From: Geosiphon pyriformis
Lineage: Eukaryota; Glomeromycota; Glomeromycetes; Archaeosporales; Geosiphonaceae
NCBI GenBank assembly: GCA_016748015.1
Contig: JAAOMT010000439.1
Location: 49,356-113,355, forward strand
Length of the DNA stretch: 64,000 bases
Direction: 5' to 3'
Shown here in pieces: positions 33,991-46,900 of this stretch. Position 1 is the first letter of the stretch; the number at the start of each line of letters is the position of its first letter. Under the pieces are notes generated by a model. The model saw only the letters and a program-made list of their open reading frames with translations. It was not told the DNA's origin and did no database searches. Position numbers and translations under genes: made by a program.

Positions 33991-35640
33991 AAAAAACAAA
34001 AACAAAAATAATAATAGATATTATAAAAGATTTAACAATTTTTAAAAAAATAAAAAATAAAAAATTAATAAATTAAACTTAAATAATAGTATTATTAAAA
34101 GTTTTAATTGTTTTTTAAAATAATATTAATATTAAATTATTTTTAATTTTATTGTTAATGAAAGTTATTAAACTTTTAATAAGCTAATTTATTTTCAAAA
34201 TATTTTTTTATACTTTAAACTATTTGTATTATTGGTTTTTTATAAGCCAAAAAAATATTAATTTTATATTAAATTAATTTTTTGTTATATTTTTTTTTAA
34301 TATTCTAAATTTTTTTCTTTTTTTTACATATATATTTTTTTTATTATAAGTAATTAATTTTAATTATGCTATTTTTTTATTATATTATAAAAAAATTATC
34401 TTATTATAATATTATTTAAATAAAAATTATATAAAAAATATATTATTAAAAACATATTAATTAAATATTTAAATAATATTATTTTTAATTTATATTTACT
34501 ATTTTATAACTTTTTAATGATTTTTTATTTTTATTTTTAAATTTATAAAAATCATTTTTTTTAATAATCAATTAAAAAAAATTTGATTTACTTTAATATA
34601 ATAAATTTAGTTTATTATTAATTTAATTTAATTTTTATGTTTTAAATAAATCCAATTTTTTTTTAAAAACATAATACTAAATTAATTTTTATTTAAAAAT
34701 AAATATTAATAACATTATAATTTTTTTGTTTTATAACTTTTTTTTGTTTTAATTTTTTTGTATATTATAAAATAAATTTATATAATTATGTTTATTTTAT
34801 AATTAAAATATTTTTAATATATATTATAACAAAAAAATTTTAAATCTGTAATTTTATTTAATAATACTAATTTGCTTTTATTGTTATTATTTAAAATAAA
34901 TAACTTTTTTTATCTATAGTCATAATAAAATTGAAAAAAAACAAAAAAATCAAAGTTTTATTTTTTATAAAAAAAACTGGCTTTAAAACACTAAAACTAA
35001 TACAAAAAATAAATTTTTTAATATTTAAAAAAAGTTGTTATTAAATATAATAAAGATTTAAAAAAATTATTTTTTGGCTAATTAGTTTTTTTGATTATTT
35101 AAACAATAGTAAAAAAAAAAATAACTTGATTATTAATTTTAAAAAAGACAAAAATTAAATTAAAATTGTTAAGTAGTTTTAATAACTATATTTTTTAATA
35201 AAAATATTATTAAGTATTTTAAAAATAAAAAAATAAATTTTTTTTTGTTTTAATTATAATCATAATAATACAAAAAAAAAGAATTTTTTTATTTTAAATA
35301 TTTATAAAAATATTGTAAAAACCAATAACAATAATAATAACAATAATAATAACAATAATAATAACAATAATAATAACAATAAAAACCAAAAATAAATATT
35401 AAAAATTTTGTAATTTTAAAAATAATAAAAAATTTAATAAGTTTAACTTTAATAATAATATTTAAAAAAACTTTAATTACAAACTTTATATAAAAATTAT
35501 ATTAATATTAATAAAATTATAAAAAAACCAAAATAAAGTTTTAATGTATTCATTTTAATTCTAATAAAAACATTAAATATCAAATACTAAAATAAAATTA
35601 CTTATTTAAAAAACTTTTAATAATTGGTAATTATTTTTTA
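33991..35640. other. Extremely AT-rich block between two LINEs
   Basis: About 1.65 kb almost without G or C and with no open frame longer than a few dozen codons. An (AATAAC/AAT)n microsatellite lies at about 35325-35390. I see no gene. It may be fully decayed repeat sequence, but unlike 4-7 kb I cannot trace any protein relic. Confidence 0.6.
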
Positions 35641-35998
35641 TTTTATTTATTTAATGCATTTAATGAGTATAGCCCAATCGCTATCTAGTACATAGAACCA
35701 AACTAAGAGACTCAAACTAAATGCGACTCATGCACTTTCTACATGTGGCTAGCCACTCAGGCCAGACAAGGCAACACTACACATCTATAATTACCCGCAC
35801 ACTGCCACCCAGACCAGAAAAGAAACAAAAAGGCTTTCGACGACCAAAGCTAACAGCAAAGGAATTGGCCAAACCAAGCAATCTTACAATACCGTCAGAC
35901 AAAACTGAAGACACACCACAAGGGAGCCCAGAAACAACACTAACATCACAGACCAAACCAGCCTTCTCCATCACCACCTGGTGGCTGGCTCTAGCCAA

Positions 35999-38900
35999 CT
36001 ATACCTTAGCACGATGTAAACCAACAACGAACCTGACATAATCAACAATCCTAGCAGTGGCCACCTTTCTATCCTCAAAAACATCGCAAGCCTCCTCATA
36101 CCACTCCTCCAGCACAAACCCTTTGCACACCAAAGTGTACAGCCCAACATCAATGGAACATTGAGACAAAACCCACAACACAGCAGAAGCAGAGGAACCA
36201 CCAGACAAAGCTGACCAATGAGCAAAAGCCTCTGCCAAAATCTCACCATGAATGCCAGACTCATGAACACAAGTAAAAACGTGGTCAGAGAACTCCACCT
36301 CACCGCAAAGCAAACACAACACACTAGGGTAGCATTTATTATACAACCTCTTCTTAATGGCCACTGGCAACCTCCTGTGCACAGCCTTCATAACATAAGT
36401 GCGAAGCGATGAGGATGTGCGGCTAGTGAAACCAGCAAGCATATGAAAATCAGGATGCCACACCTTTGCCATGACAACCCAGTCTATGCAACCAATCATC
36501 GCATCCGGAACTACATCACAACCAGGCCCAGCTTCCCAATGAGCACAACGAATTGATCGAAAAATATTTCTGACAAAATGACGGGCATTACCAGAAACAG
36601 CGACACCCTCAGCAACCAAAAAATGTTCACGCACATTGGCACAAAGAGAAAAGGGAGACCCAGAGGCAGCCCCAGCAGCCAAGTCAGCTCTCACATTACC
36701 AGGAATCCCAGAGTGTCTTTTTACCTTAACCCAACTCACACTAAGATCCTTATCCCTGACCAAATTGAAAATATGACGCCTTTCCAGCCAGCATTGATTA
36801 CGAAAATCAGGAACAACCAAAGACATCTCAGACACACATGCGTCAATGGCAGCCTGGCTGTCAAGACGCAACACCACAGTACTTGAAGAAGGAACACACT
36901 CCAAAGCCAAAGCAACAGCCTGTAACTCGGCCATAGTAGATGACAAAAGACCACGAACAGTGACACCAATACTCATATCCAAGACCGGAAAGTATGCAGC
37001 AGCACCACAGGTGACCTCAGCAGAGCCTGTATTTCTCAAAGACCCATCCGTGAAAACTTCAAAAGAGTCTGACCAAATGTCATGCAATCCATCTTTAACC
37101 ACAGAAAATTCTCCAGACCCCAAAATGTCCAAACCAAGCTTCTCTGCTGAGCCAACAGAACCAGAAAATGAGTAACCCTGACCTTTCAAAAACTCAGAAA
37201 AAACCATGAACCAGTGAGGCACAGGGCCACGCGGATCCAACCTCTTCCAATGACGAAAAGTTTTCCAATCCAACAAAACACCTTTCTTATCAAAAAGCTG
37301 ATCACCAAAAGCGACACCAAAACACTTAAGAGATTTGACCGAATCAAAATACAGAGACTTTCCAAGAACAGAGGACAACGGGAACCGACCAGGACTACGA
37401 AATGCAGCGGGGAGGTTGTTCACCAAAGTAAGCTCATTGCCCAAAAAGATCTTCACCATCCCAGCCAAAAAATTGTTCACTGGACTAACACACAACCTGA
37501 CTAGAAACTGCAAAGGATCCAAAAGAGCCCAACCAAGAACCTGTAGGTCCAAAAATCTATGTCTAAACAAACGCCCAAGAATGCCAAAAGCATTAGAGAA
37601 CACCATCAAAGCAGCAATCTTCCCTTCAGACTGCATCTGCTCAAAAGGCTTTAGGCCATACAATGAGGGATGATGCAAAGCAGCGTCAGGAAAATCACGG
37701 GGGAGACAAGCTTTGGACCTAAGACTCTTTCTAACCAAGATATCCCACTTGCAACAAACATTAGATGAGACAAAACTGAACTGAATACGATAGCTAACAA
37801 TAGACTGCAAAACAGCTGACACCAGATACGAGAATTGTTTGTCCATAATAGTCTTCCTAAGCACAACATTGATGAAGAAACGTACATCTGCATGAGCCTT
37901 GGCAACACTCGGCTTGGAGAGCCCTTCAGTCGACAGAAAAATACCCAGATACCAATGTGCTTCCCCTTTCTTGGCAATAAAGATTGGCTGACCACAAATG
38001 TTCAGTGAAGCAACTTTAACGCCCTGATTGATGGGAATAGCCACCATCTTCTCATTATTGATAGAAATGTCATTGATCACAAAAAATTCACTGGCAATGT
38101 TCAGAGCATATTGAGTAGAAGCCTGACAATTTCCAACCCAGATCGTATCATCGACAAACGCACCAGCCGAAAAATACGATGTCAAACCACTACTGCCCTC
38201 AATCCTGCCAGATTTCAAAACAAATTTAGTATCAATCCGGTACCTACACAATTGTTTGTGCCTTTTAATCTCACACAAAAGCAGATCGTAAAAAATCCTC
38301 CAAAGAAGTGGTGAAAAGACCTCACCCTGGTCCAGCCCATCATGCACCTTATAACCACCAGACAAACCAAAGTCAGTCATCACCCTATTAACTCTATCCT
38401 CATGAATACCACCAAAAAACCTTATGAACCCCTCACACATCTTAACACGCTGCAAACTAGCTCTTAAATGATGCCACCCAACTGAATCGTAAGCTTTCCG
38501 CATATCTTGCAAGACCAACCATAACTCCCTATCCTTCTCAATGGCATCCTCAATTACTGAACCGACAGCAAACACCGGAGATTGTGTTGACGTACCCTTC
38601 AGCACCGAAAAGTTGTCACCCTAAAGAACATTGAACTTGCTACAAGCCATTGAAATACGGTCAGACAGAATCTTGGAAAGAATTTTCCTGGCAGTCTCAA
38701 TCAAAGCAATGGGCCGAGTGTTCGTAAGAACTCCATCCCAGTCATAAGGCTTAGGAATCATAGACACCCAAGCCCTCTTTCACAAAACAGGCACCACACC
38801 ATCTGACAAACATTTATTAAACAGCGTCAGCAGGCACCCCAAAACTACCTCACCACCATGTTTCCATAATTCATTAGGAACACCAGACAAACCAGCAGTC

Positions 38901-40462
38901 TTGCCATCAGGAAGACCACCAACAACAGAAAGTAACTCGCCCATACTGATTGCACTCATAACACCTAAAAAAGCATCATCCCTAACATAGTCCAAAGGCG
39001 CGTACTGACGAGCCCAAAGATCAGAAAGCACTGACTGTACAGAGCGTTTCCTCATCCACCCCTCCATTATTCCATTTACACTGGACTTCACCTCTTCAGG
39101 CAACAAAACCAGATTATCATCAACTATCAAGTGATCTAACACAACCTTGTGAAAAGGCTTTTCCAACACACTCCTGATCATACTACCCTTATCCGAACAG
39201 AAATTATTCATGCACTTCTCAATCGCCTTCCTAACCGAAGCTTCCTCAGCCAACTTTGACTCAAACATTTTCGATCTCCTGTAATCTCTACGAACCAATG
39301 ACAAATGCCTAACAACAACATCAGATTTAACACCCGAGCCAACCAAATCCTTGAAAGCACGAGCCTTCACGTCATCCAGAGTCGACCATTTACTCACAAG
39401 ACAATCAGTGCCCAGCAAGTCACCAAAGCAAAATTTCTTGACAATCTTGGCCACCAACAATTCCAGACCAAAAAACCTAGAAGAATGTTTGTTTCTCGAA
39501 CACTTGAATTCACTAAACCAATGCCTCGAAAATGTCACATCAGCAGAATCTACCACAGCTCTCACCAGAACTGCCCACATAGCATCCACATTACCACGTA
39601 TTTCGGCACTAGAGAACACCTTACCCAAAGACAAAAGTTTAGCTGACGAGAGATCCTTAAACTTAGCCCATCCAACACAGTCAGCATTTCTGATTTTGAA
39701 CTTCCAACGATCCTTATTTGCCTGCTTACACAAACTGTTCAATTGTACATCTAGAAGCCCACCCAAACCGACTGAAACCACAACTGCCTTGTGATTAGTG
39801 TCAAAGAAATCCGAAACAGAGACAACTTGATGACCAGCAACAGCAGAAGACAAATTACCACCAACAAAAATGTAATCAATTGTTTTCCCAACCCCTCTCG
39901 AATTGCTCCACGTATAAGAATTAGCCAAATGATGACCAACAAATGAATTGACCAAACCCAAACTCAAACAAAACTTGAAACTAGCACTTCTACCAGATCC
40001 ATTCTCATTAAGGTCCCCACCCAAGACAACAAAATTACTGGAATTGACCGCCTTTGCAATAAGGGTGTTAACTTCAAAAGCCTGACCAAATCTAGCCCCA
40101 GAAGAGGCACCAGCATACAACCCCAAAACAGTAACTGAGAGCTTGTCCTTAAACAGGAGCCGAACAGAAATAACCCGACCAGAAATCTCCTCCACCTTAG
40201 ATACATGATGGGCCAAAGAAGTGTTCATAACAATTGCAACCCCAGCACCCATGAAACCTTTATCCAAGCCAGAAGAAAATACTCGCATTCCATCAAACTT
40301 ATCCTTTATCTACGGCCCAGAAGAGGACCTCAACTTAGTCTCAGTGATAAAAGAAACCATATTTCCCGAGTTCACATGCCAACAAACAACATCCGCTTGT
40401 TTCGCAGGAACATTGATACCCCGAACATTGCACGTAGCAAATTTCCAAACCAAACTACTCAT
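35999..40462 (-). pseudogene. LINE ORF2: endonuclease, RT, RNase H (three nonsense codons)
   Basis: Starts at ATG 40462-40460, overlapping the ORF1 stop, and is one frame to TAG at 36001-35999. The APE-like endonuclease (codons 1-185) has GGDLNENG, KTIDYIFVGG and DTNHKAVVV. RT (about 520-850) has the FVDD catalytic motif. RNase H has FTDGSL, MAELQAVALALE, LRLDSQAAID and SGIPGNVRADLAA, which supply the acidic residues. A zf-RVT-like Cys/His end has NKCYPSVLCLLCGEVEFSDHVF. Nonsense codons are at 40312-40310 (codon 51, TAG for Trp), 38782-38780 (codon 561, TGA for Trp) and 38623-38621 (codon 614, TAG for Gln). It would nick DNA and prime reverse transcription at the target. No indel is present. 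Confidence 0.85.
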
Positions 40463-42414
40463 TGAGATAGAGGAAAAGCCAACGAACCCGATCCAGAATG
40501 CAGATGATCCAATCTATCCAAGACCGAATGAACTGAAGCCTCAAGAGCCATCATATTCAATTCCAAACCGCCAATCTTGGCAGTTAAAACCTTAGAACTG
40601 CTTGGACTGAAATCAACAACCGACCCACCAACATTGGGAGAAGAAGAGGCAGACAACAACAACGTGCCATCTAACTCCAAACCCAGGTCCATATCTGAAA
40701 CAACAGCAGTTGGAGACACCAAAGGAAGAGCTAAGGGAGAAGACGCCAATAGCACCAAGTCAACAAAACTTAACTTCTTTAAAATGAGTGAGACTTGGTC
40801 TGAGAGAATTTCCACGAAGCGTTCCAGCACAGCTAGGTGACCACCTAGATCAGCAGCACTAGACAAGGAGGAATCCATTGAGAAAGCCATCGAACCAGAG
40901 ACCAAACTGACACCAGGAGCACCTGAAGAGACAACGTGAAAGGGGGAACTGCCTGCCACTTGGGCCCACGTCTTCCCACCAAAAGAAACTGGACGAGCGA
41001 CAGGAGCCGACTTCTTCTTATATATCCCAGCTAGACGAACCCGATCTTGCTCAGAAACCACCCTTCTTCTTCGAACACCAGAATACATACCCAAGGAACA
41101 ATTGACCGAAACATGACCAAATTGTTTACAACGAGCACAACTGGCCAAAGAAAGACCAGCCCAACGCAAACTCACATTCCTGAAAACTGGAACGGTACCA
41201 ATAGCAGCCAATTTGGATGCCTCATCACCAAAACAAATTACAGCACATCTATCACAAACATATGAACTAGGGTTACGGCCGATATAACAAGTCTTCCCAC
41301 CATATGATTCCAACAAATTGGAGAGGTCATGAGCATTAGTGCCAATTGGAAGAGTATAAAGTAAAGCCTGATGCTGATCCCTCAATACCCATGTTTGTTT
41401 ATCAATATTTGCTTTTGCCACTCGGACCGAATCCTTTCCCATGAGCACAGACCATCTAGCTGCGACCAAATCAGCCATCTCAGAAGATTCATATTCTACC
41501 AGGGCCTTTTGCCAAAGACCAATAAGCTGCACTTTGATTGAAACAATCTTGCCAAACCTGGAGAACACTGCCTCAATTGCCGATTTGGAAAGATCCATTG
41601 GGATATCTTTGATGATCACCTTCCGATCTAAATGGCTGTTTACTTTTCTTAGATCATCATTTACCAATATTTTTTCACTGATTGCCATTTCCCTCGCCTT
41701 AAACAAACTTTTTTCAGATGTAAATGATGATCTTATTATTCCAGGAAATTTTGAGGGAGTCGAAGCCCTCCCAAAACCATCAACCTGATAAAAAATTTTT
41801 TTCACACAAACCAACTTATCACCAGTAGTTTTGCCAGGAACGGCAGATAGCTCAATATCCAATGCAAACAATTTTGACGAAATAAAACTCCATTTCTCCG
41901 GAGCACGTGACCCGGCTGAAGGAAGGCGATTGGACCCACAAAATTTTGAACTCGGAAGAGGCAGAGTGTCTTCACCATCACTTAGCACGTTGAAAGAGAG
42001 AGGTGGCGGCTTACTGTTCAGAACATAGGTGTGAGTACGTGTCTTCTTAGGCATGGCATCATTCATGTCGTCGTCCAAACCTGAAGCATCTGACTCTGTA
42101 TAGCTAGTTTCCTCAGCGACAATGTTTTCCAAGTTATCCAAGTCTGAAATGCCACTTATGCTGTTCACTTCACTGTTGACCTCGCTAGCCCACGATCGCC
42201 CAATATTAGGTCCGTCACCACTTTCATCCATAATGTTCGAAACACCAGCAGACGACTCCACCAAACCGTCAACTGCCACAGATTTCTTTGGCTTCTTATA
42301 GGACACACCGCGAGATTGAGGACCAACCGAATGCTTATTTTTGACACCAGACTGGGTCCCCAACCCAGCCGAAATGGATCCAGAACCACTAGCAGCAATG
42401 CCCACCGGTTCCAT
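40459..42414 (-). CDS. LINE ORF1 protein with RRM-like and CCHC domains
   Basis: Intact frame of 651 codons from ATG at 42414 (MEPVGIAASG); the frame opens two codons upstream at a GTG. Residues 1-250 are Ser/acidic low complexity. An RRM-like domain follows (KVIIKDIPMDLSKSAIEAVF ... GKIVSIKVQ ... KALVEYES). A second RRM-like stretch comes next (ALLYTLPIGTNAHDLSNLL). A CCHC knuckle, CARCKQFGHVSVNC, lies near 41130-41085. ORF1 proteins bind LINE RNA and form the RNP with ORF2. The stop TGA at 40461-40459 overlaps the ORF2 ATG. Confidence 0.82.
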   Translation of the reverse strand: MEPVGIAASGSGSISAGLGTQSGVKNKHSVGPQSRGVSYKKPKKSVAVDGLVESSAGVSNIMDESGDGPNIGRSWASEVNSEVNSISGISDLDNLENIVAEETSYTESDASGLDDDMNDAMPKKTRTHTYVLNSKPPPLSFNVLSDGEDTLPLPSSKFCGSNRLPSAGSRAPEKWSFISSKLFALDIELSAVPGKTTGDKLVCVKKIFYQVDGFGRASTPSKFPGIIRSSFTSEKSLFKAREMAISEKILVNDDLRKVNSHLDRKVIIKDIPMDLSKSAIEAVFSRFGKIVSIKVQLIGLWQKALVEYESSEMADLVAARWSVLMGKDSVRVAKANIDKQTWVLRDQHQALLYTLPIGTNAHDLSNLLESYGGKTCYIGRNPSSYVCDRCAVICFGDEASKLAAIGTVPVFRNVSLRWAGLSLASCARCKQFGHVSVNCSLGMYSGVRRRRVVSEQDRVRLAGIYKKKSAPVARPVSFGGKTWAQVAGSSPFHVVSSGAPGVSLVSGSMAFSMDSSLSSAADLGGHLAVLERFVEILSDQVSLILKKLSFVDLVLLASSPLALPLVSPTAVVSDMDLGLELDGTLLLSASSSPNVGGSVVDFSPSSSKVLTAKIGGLELNMMALEASVHSVLDRLDHLHSGSGSLAFPLSQ

Positions 42415-42530
42415 AGCCACAAAAAGGGGAATGTCTAAAGAAATAACTGGAGAGAAGTGAAAGGGAAAGGGAAAAGGAAGGCTATTTCAATAACGACTCA
42501 AAGCTCTCGTTGTGACCAGGGGATCAACGA

Positions 42531-42934
42531 AAGATAGAATTGTTGTTTTTATTTTATTTATTTTTTAAAATTAATAATTTTTTAAAAAAACAATTTAATT
42601 TTTAAATTAAGTAATATTATAATATAATTAAAAAAAATTATATGTTAAAATATAATTTAGTTAATTTTATAATTAATAATATTTAATTAAAATTTTATTA
42701 TTAAATAATATAAGTAAATATTAATTTAAAACAGATTTAATAAATATATTATTGTTGTTATTACCTAAAATTAAAAAATTATTGTTTATAATCCAAAAAA
42801 ACTGAATATTATAATTAATATTAATAATATAAAACTAGTAAAAAAATTAAAAATATAAAAAAACTAAAGTTTAATTTTTAAAAAAATTTTTTTTTTAATA
42901 TTTAAAAAAGTTTAATATCATACTACTATTTAAA
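42531..42934. other. AT-rich flank of the LINE
   Basis: About 400 bp of nearly pure A+T up to the gap, similar in composition to 33991-35640 on the other side of the LINE. No gene seen. Confidence 0.55.
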
Positions 42935-43599
42935 NNNNNNNNNNNNNNNNNNNNNNNNNNNNNNNNNNNNNNNNNNNNNNNNNNNNNNNNNNNNNNNNNN
43001 NNNNNNNNNNNNNNNNNNNNNNNNNNNNNNNNNNNNNNNNNNNNNNNNNNNNNNNNNNNNNNNNNNNNNNNNNNNNNNNNNNNNNNNNNNNNNNNNNNNN
43101 NNNNNNNNNNNNNNNNNNNNNNNNNNNNNNNNNNNNNNNNNNNNNNNNNNNNNNNNNNNNNNNNNNNNNNNNNNNNNNNNNNNNNNNNNNNNNNNNNNNN
43201 NNNNNNNNNNNNNNNNNNNNNNNNNNNNNNNNNNNNNNNNNNNNNNNNNNNNNNNNNNNNNNNNNNNNNNNNNNNNNNNNNNNNNNNNNNNNNNNNNNNN
43301 NNNNNNNNNNNNNNNNNNNNNNNNNNNNNNNNNNNNNNNNNNNNNNNNNNNNNNNNNNNNNNNNNNNNNNNNNNNNNNNNNNNNNNNNNNNNNNNNNNNN
43401 NNNNNNNNNNNNNNNNNNNNNNNNNNNNNNNNNNNNNNNNNNNNNNNNNNNNNNNNNNNNNNNNNNNNNNNNNNNNNNNNNNNNNNNNNNNNNNNNNNNN
43501 NNNNNNNNNNNNNNNNNNNNNNNNNNNNNNNNNNNNNNNNNNNNNNNNNNNNNNNNNNNNNNNNNNNNNNNNNNNNNNNNNNNNNNNNNNNNNNNNNNN
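42935..43599. other. Assembly gap (665 N)
   Basis: Unresolved bases. The odd length suggests an estimated rather than a default gap size. It lies at the border between repeat nest and host genes. Confidence 0.97.
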
Positions 43600-43923
43600 A
43601 TGGAATCATTACCTTTGGCCAGTTGATCGTTGAAAAAAAAGTCTTTTTCCATTTGTGTCCCTATTTTTGTGTAATCCGTAGCAAAAAAGGCCACTCTTTT
43701 TTTCCAACGCGAAATCAACCTCTTTGGGCTCTGTCAACTGAAGAGATCTATAGATTCATTTGTGTGGGACTTATATCAACTCTGTTTCTTGATACTCCTT
43801 AAAAAAAGTCCGCACCCTGGTTTCCTTTTCTTTAGTTTTTAGTTGCACTCACTGCAGTTTTTTCGAAAATCGAAATTCAAGAAAAATTTCTTTGAATTCA
43901 CTTTTTTAGCACAAAACGACAGA
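43600..43923 (+). promoter_or_regulatory. Upstream region of importin beta-1 gene
   Basis: 324 bp from the gap to the start codon, of much more balanced composition than the repeats. It must contain the 5' UTR and at least part of the promoter. No specific element is assigned. Confidence 0.45.
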
Positions 43924-46900
43924 ATGAGCATTGGGGAACTTCTTGCAAACACTTTATCACCCGGTTAGTGCTTTGTACCTAATATACTTTGATTTAAGCT
44001 TTCAATCCTTTTTTTGAACTCGTTGATCAATAAGAAGCTAACAAATGAACTTTTACGTTCTCAACTTGATGATTTGCGTGCTGTTTTTTCATTTAATAGA
44101 TCAACAAATTCGGGCTGACGCAGAAAAGCAATTAGACGCGGCCGCCGCTAGTGATTATGTAAGCTTTTAGAGCTAATATTATCTTCGGTTTCTATACTTG
44201 CTGCCAACGCGTCAATTTTATTTTTTATCACTTTCGACTAATCCAAATCTACTCGGTATTAGGCTACCTACGCGGTTCTATTATCTCAGGAACTTAGTAA
44301 TGAACAAACTCAATCATTTATTCGAAACGCCGCTGGCCTGGCTTTGAAAAACTCATTAAGCTCAAATGTATTGATCATTCATATTATTGATTTACACATC
44401 AAATACGCAGTGCCCTCTTTCAATTAAGATTTTACGATATCTTTAGGAGGGACAAAGAAAGTTAGAAATTTCACAAAGATGGCTAGCTATACCTGAAAAC
44501 ACCAGAGAAAATGTTAAACAAACGGTTAGCACAAATGGTCCTATCTATTTTATTTTTAAGAATTTCTTTTTACATCAAAGTTACCTTATAATTAGGTTTT
44601 TATGACGCTTGGATCTCCGGACTCTAGAGCCTCATCTACAGCTGCGCAGGCATGCAACAGTATAATATTATATGTATGAATTTATAACACAGTGGATTAA
44701 ATTTCTTTGTTTCTAACTTTTATCGCGAAGGTTGTTTCTGCGATTGGGGCTATTGAACTTCCTCAAGGACAATGGCTTGACCTCATGAAAAACTTATTGG
44801 ATAACGTTACCAACACGGATAATACCCAGCTTAAGCAAGCCACATTGACTGCGATTGGTTACGTTTGTGAATCAATTGTAAGTTAAAACACATAATTTAC
44901 ATCCCTAAATTACAGCTGAAAAACTTGATGATTTCACATGAATATTTTCTTAGGAACACGAGATTCTCGCCGCGCAATCTGGTTCAATTCTTACTGCTGT
45001 TGTCCAGGGGGCTAGAAAAGAAGAACCAAGGTAAGATTCATCAAACTTTTTTGATTCATTTCAACATTTTAATTTTATCAATTGGTATATCTTCATCAAA
45101 AAAGTCAAGATGTTCGACGTGCAGCAATAACTGCCCTATATAATTCTTTAGAATTTATAAGGGATAACTTTGACAGAGAGGTAATAATTTTTTCAGAAGC
45201 TAATTGGTTTGTCAAATTTCTGGGGAAGATAACCTATTATGATATTATTATATATAGGGAGAACGTAATTATATAATGCAGGTTGTATGTGAAGCTACGC
45301 AGAGTAGTGATGTAAACGTTCAAGTCGCAGCTTTCGAATGTTTAGTGCGGATCATGCAAATATATTACGATAAAATGCGATTCTACATGGAAAAGGCATT
45401 ATTTGGGGTGTGTTTCACACGAAAATATTGTCTCATTTGCAGGGATATTCTCATTTCTTCAAACTGGAAGCTGAGATCTTTTAATTTTGCAGTTAACGGT
45501 GCTTGGGATGAAGCACGATGATGAACGTGTAGCTCTTCAGGCAGTAGAATTTTGGTCGACTGTTTGTGAGGAAGAGCTTGACTTGGCACAAGAGGCTTTA
45601 GAGGTAAATATCAGATTCAAAAATTAGTCTCAATTTCCATCATTTGACTATAGTAAAAATTATTTTTTAATCCAACCTTCATCAGGCTGCTGAGACAGGT
45701 GATCAACCAGACCGTTTGAGTCATAATTTTGCAAAAGCAGCTCTTCCCGAAATTTTACCTGTTCTTTTATGGCTTCTCACGAAACAAGTACGTATTTCTA
45801 TTAACAATTATTGCCGACGACATACATTCCAATTCACTCTCCTCTCTTGACATAAAGGAGGAAGATGCAGATGAAGATGATTGGAATGTTTCAATGGCTG
45901 CTGGAACATGTTTATCTTTATTGGCACAATGCGTCGAAGATGCTGTTGTTGCCCCGGTCATTCCATTTGTGGAAAATCATATTCGTAGTCAAGAGTGGCG
46001 ATATCGTGAGGCAGCAGTAATGGCTTTTGGCTCCATCCTAGAAGGGCCCGAACATAAAATGCTTGGAAATCTAGTAAACCAGGCCTTACCCGTTTTGATC
46101 GAGATGATGAAAGATCCTTCACCTCAAGTGAAAGATACCACTGCGTGGACTTTAGGCCGCGTGTCGGATCTGTTGATAGAATGTATTAAACCGGATGTTC
46201 ATCTCCACCCCCTTATCGCTTCTCTTGTTTATGGGCTAAAAGATTCTCCACGAATTGTTTCAAACTGCTGCTGGGTAAGCTTATCATTTGCCACTTTTCC
46301 AAATTTAAGCACATTTTATATTTCAGAATATTCTCAAATGTGAAGCATTCTTCTCTTAGGCTATAATGAGCTTGTCCGATTCTTTTGGTAACAAAGATGG
46401 GACAGCATCTACTTATCCCCTTTCTCCCTACTTTGAGGGGATTATTACGGAACTTTTAGAAACAACAGAAAGGTAATTTTTCTCTTAACAACAACCATTA
46501 AGTTTTACCACAAACTACGGTATCAATCATTATCATTGAGTTGATTCTTTGTACTATCATTTTATGATAGAGCTACCAACGAATCTAATTCGCGGACATC
46601 AGCGTATGAGTGCATTTCCAGCCTTGTAACCGGGGCCGCCTTGGTGACTATTATTTTATTTGAATATTATTTTAGGCTGTTTAACGTGTTTCAATTTTGC
46701 AATCATTTATTTATTTATTCATTCCCCATCAAGGATTGTTTTGCTACTATTCTCAAGTTAACTGTGACGATTCTTGATAGGCTTGATATATCTATTTCTC
46801 AGCAGGTAATGACAGGACTGGATAATATTTCTTTTATTAAAATCTTAATCGTTTGTACTCTTTTAGAATCAAATTCTAGGGCAAGATGAGCGCATTATCT

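Larger units (their letters stand above)
35641..42530 (-). mobile_element. Nearly full-length LINE retrotransposon
   Basis: Minus-strand element of about 6.9 kb: 5' UTR, ORF1, ORF2 overlapping by ATGA, and a 3' UTR ending near 35641 in ACTCATTAAATGCATTAAATAAATAAAA. ORF2 keeps a single frame of 1,488 codons with only three nonsense codons, all at Trp or Gln positions. Its G+C content and CpG use are clearly higher than in the sequence on both sides, so it is young relative to its surroundings. APE-type endonuclease plus RT plus RNase H places it with RNase H-bearing LINE clades (I- or Tad-like). Confidence 0.85.

Noticed and set aside
35721-42028. Many plus-strand open frames opposite the LINE (for example 39351-39794 and 41441-41788)
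   Set aside because: Shadows of the minus-strand ORF1 and ORF2, with no domain of their own.
42926-43718. Long open frames across the 665-N gap
   Set aside because: Artefact of translating unknown bases.
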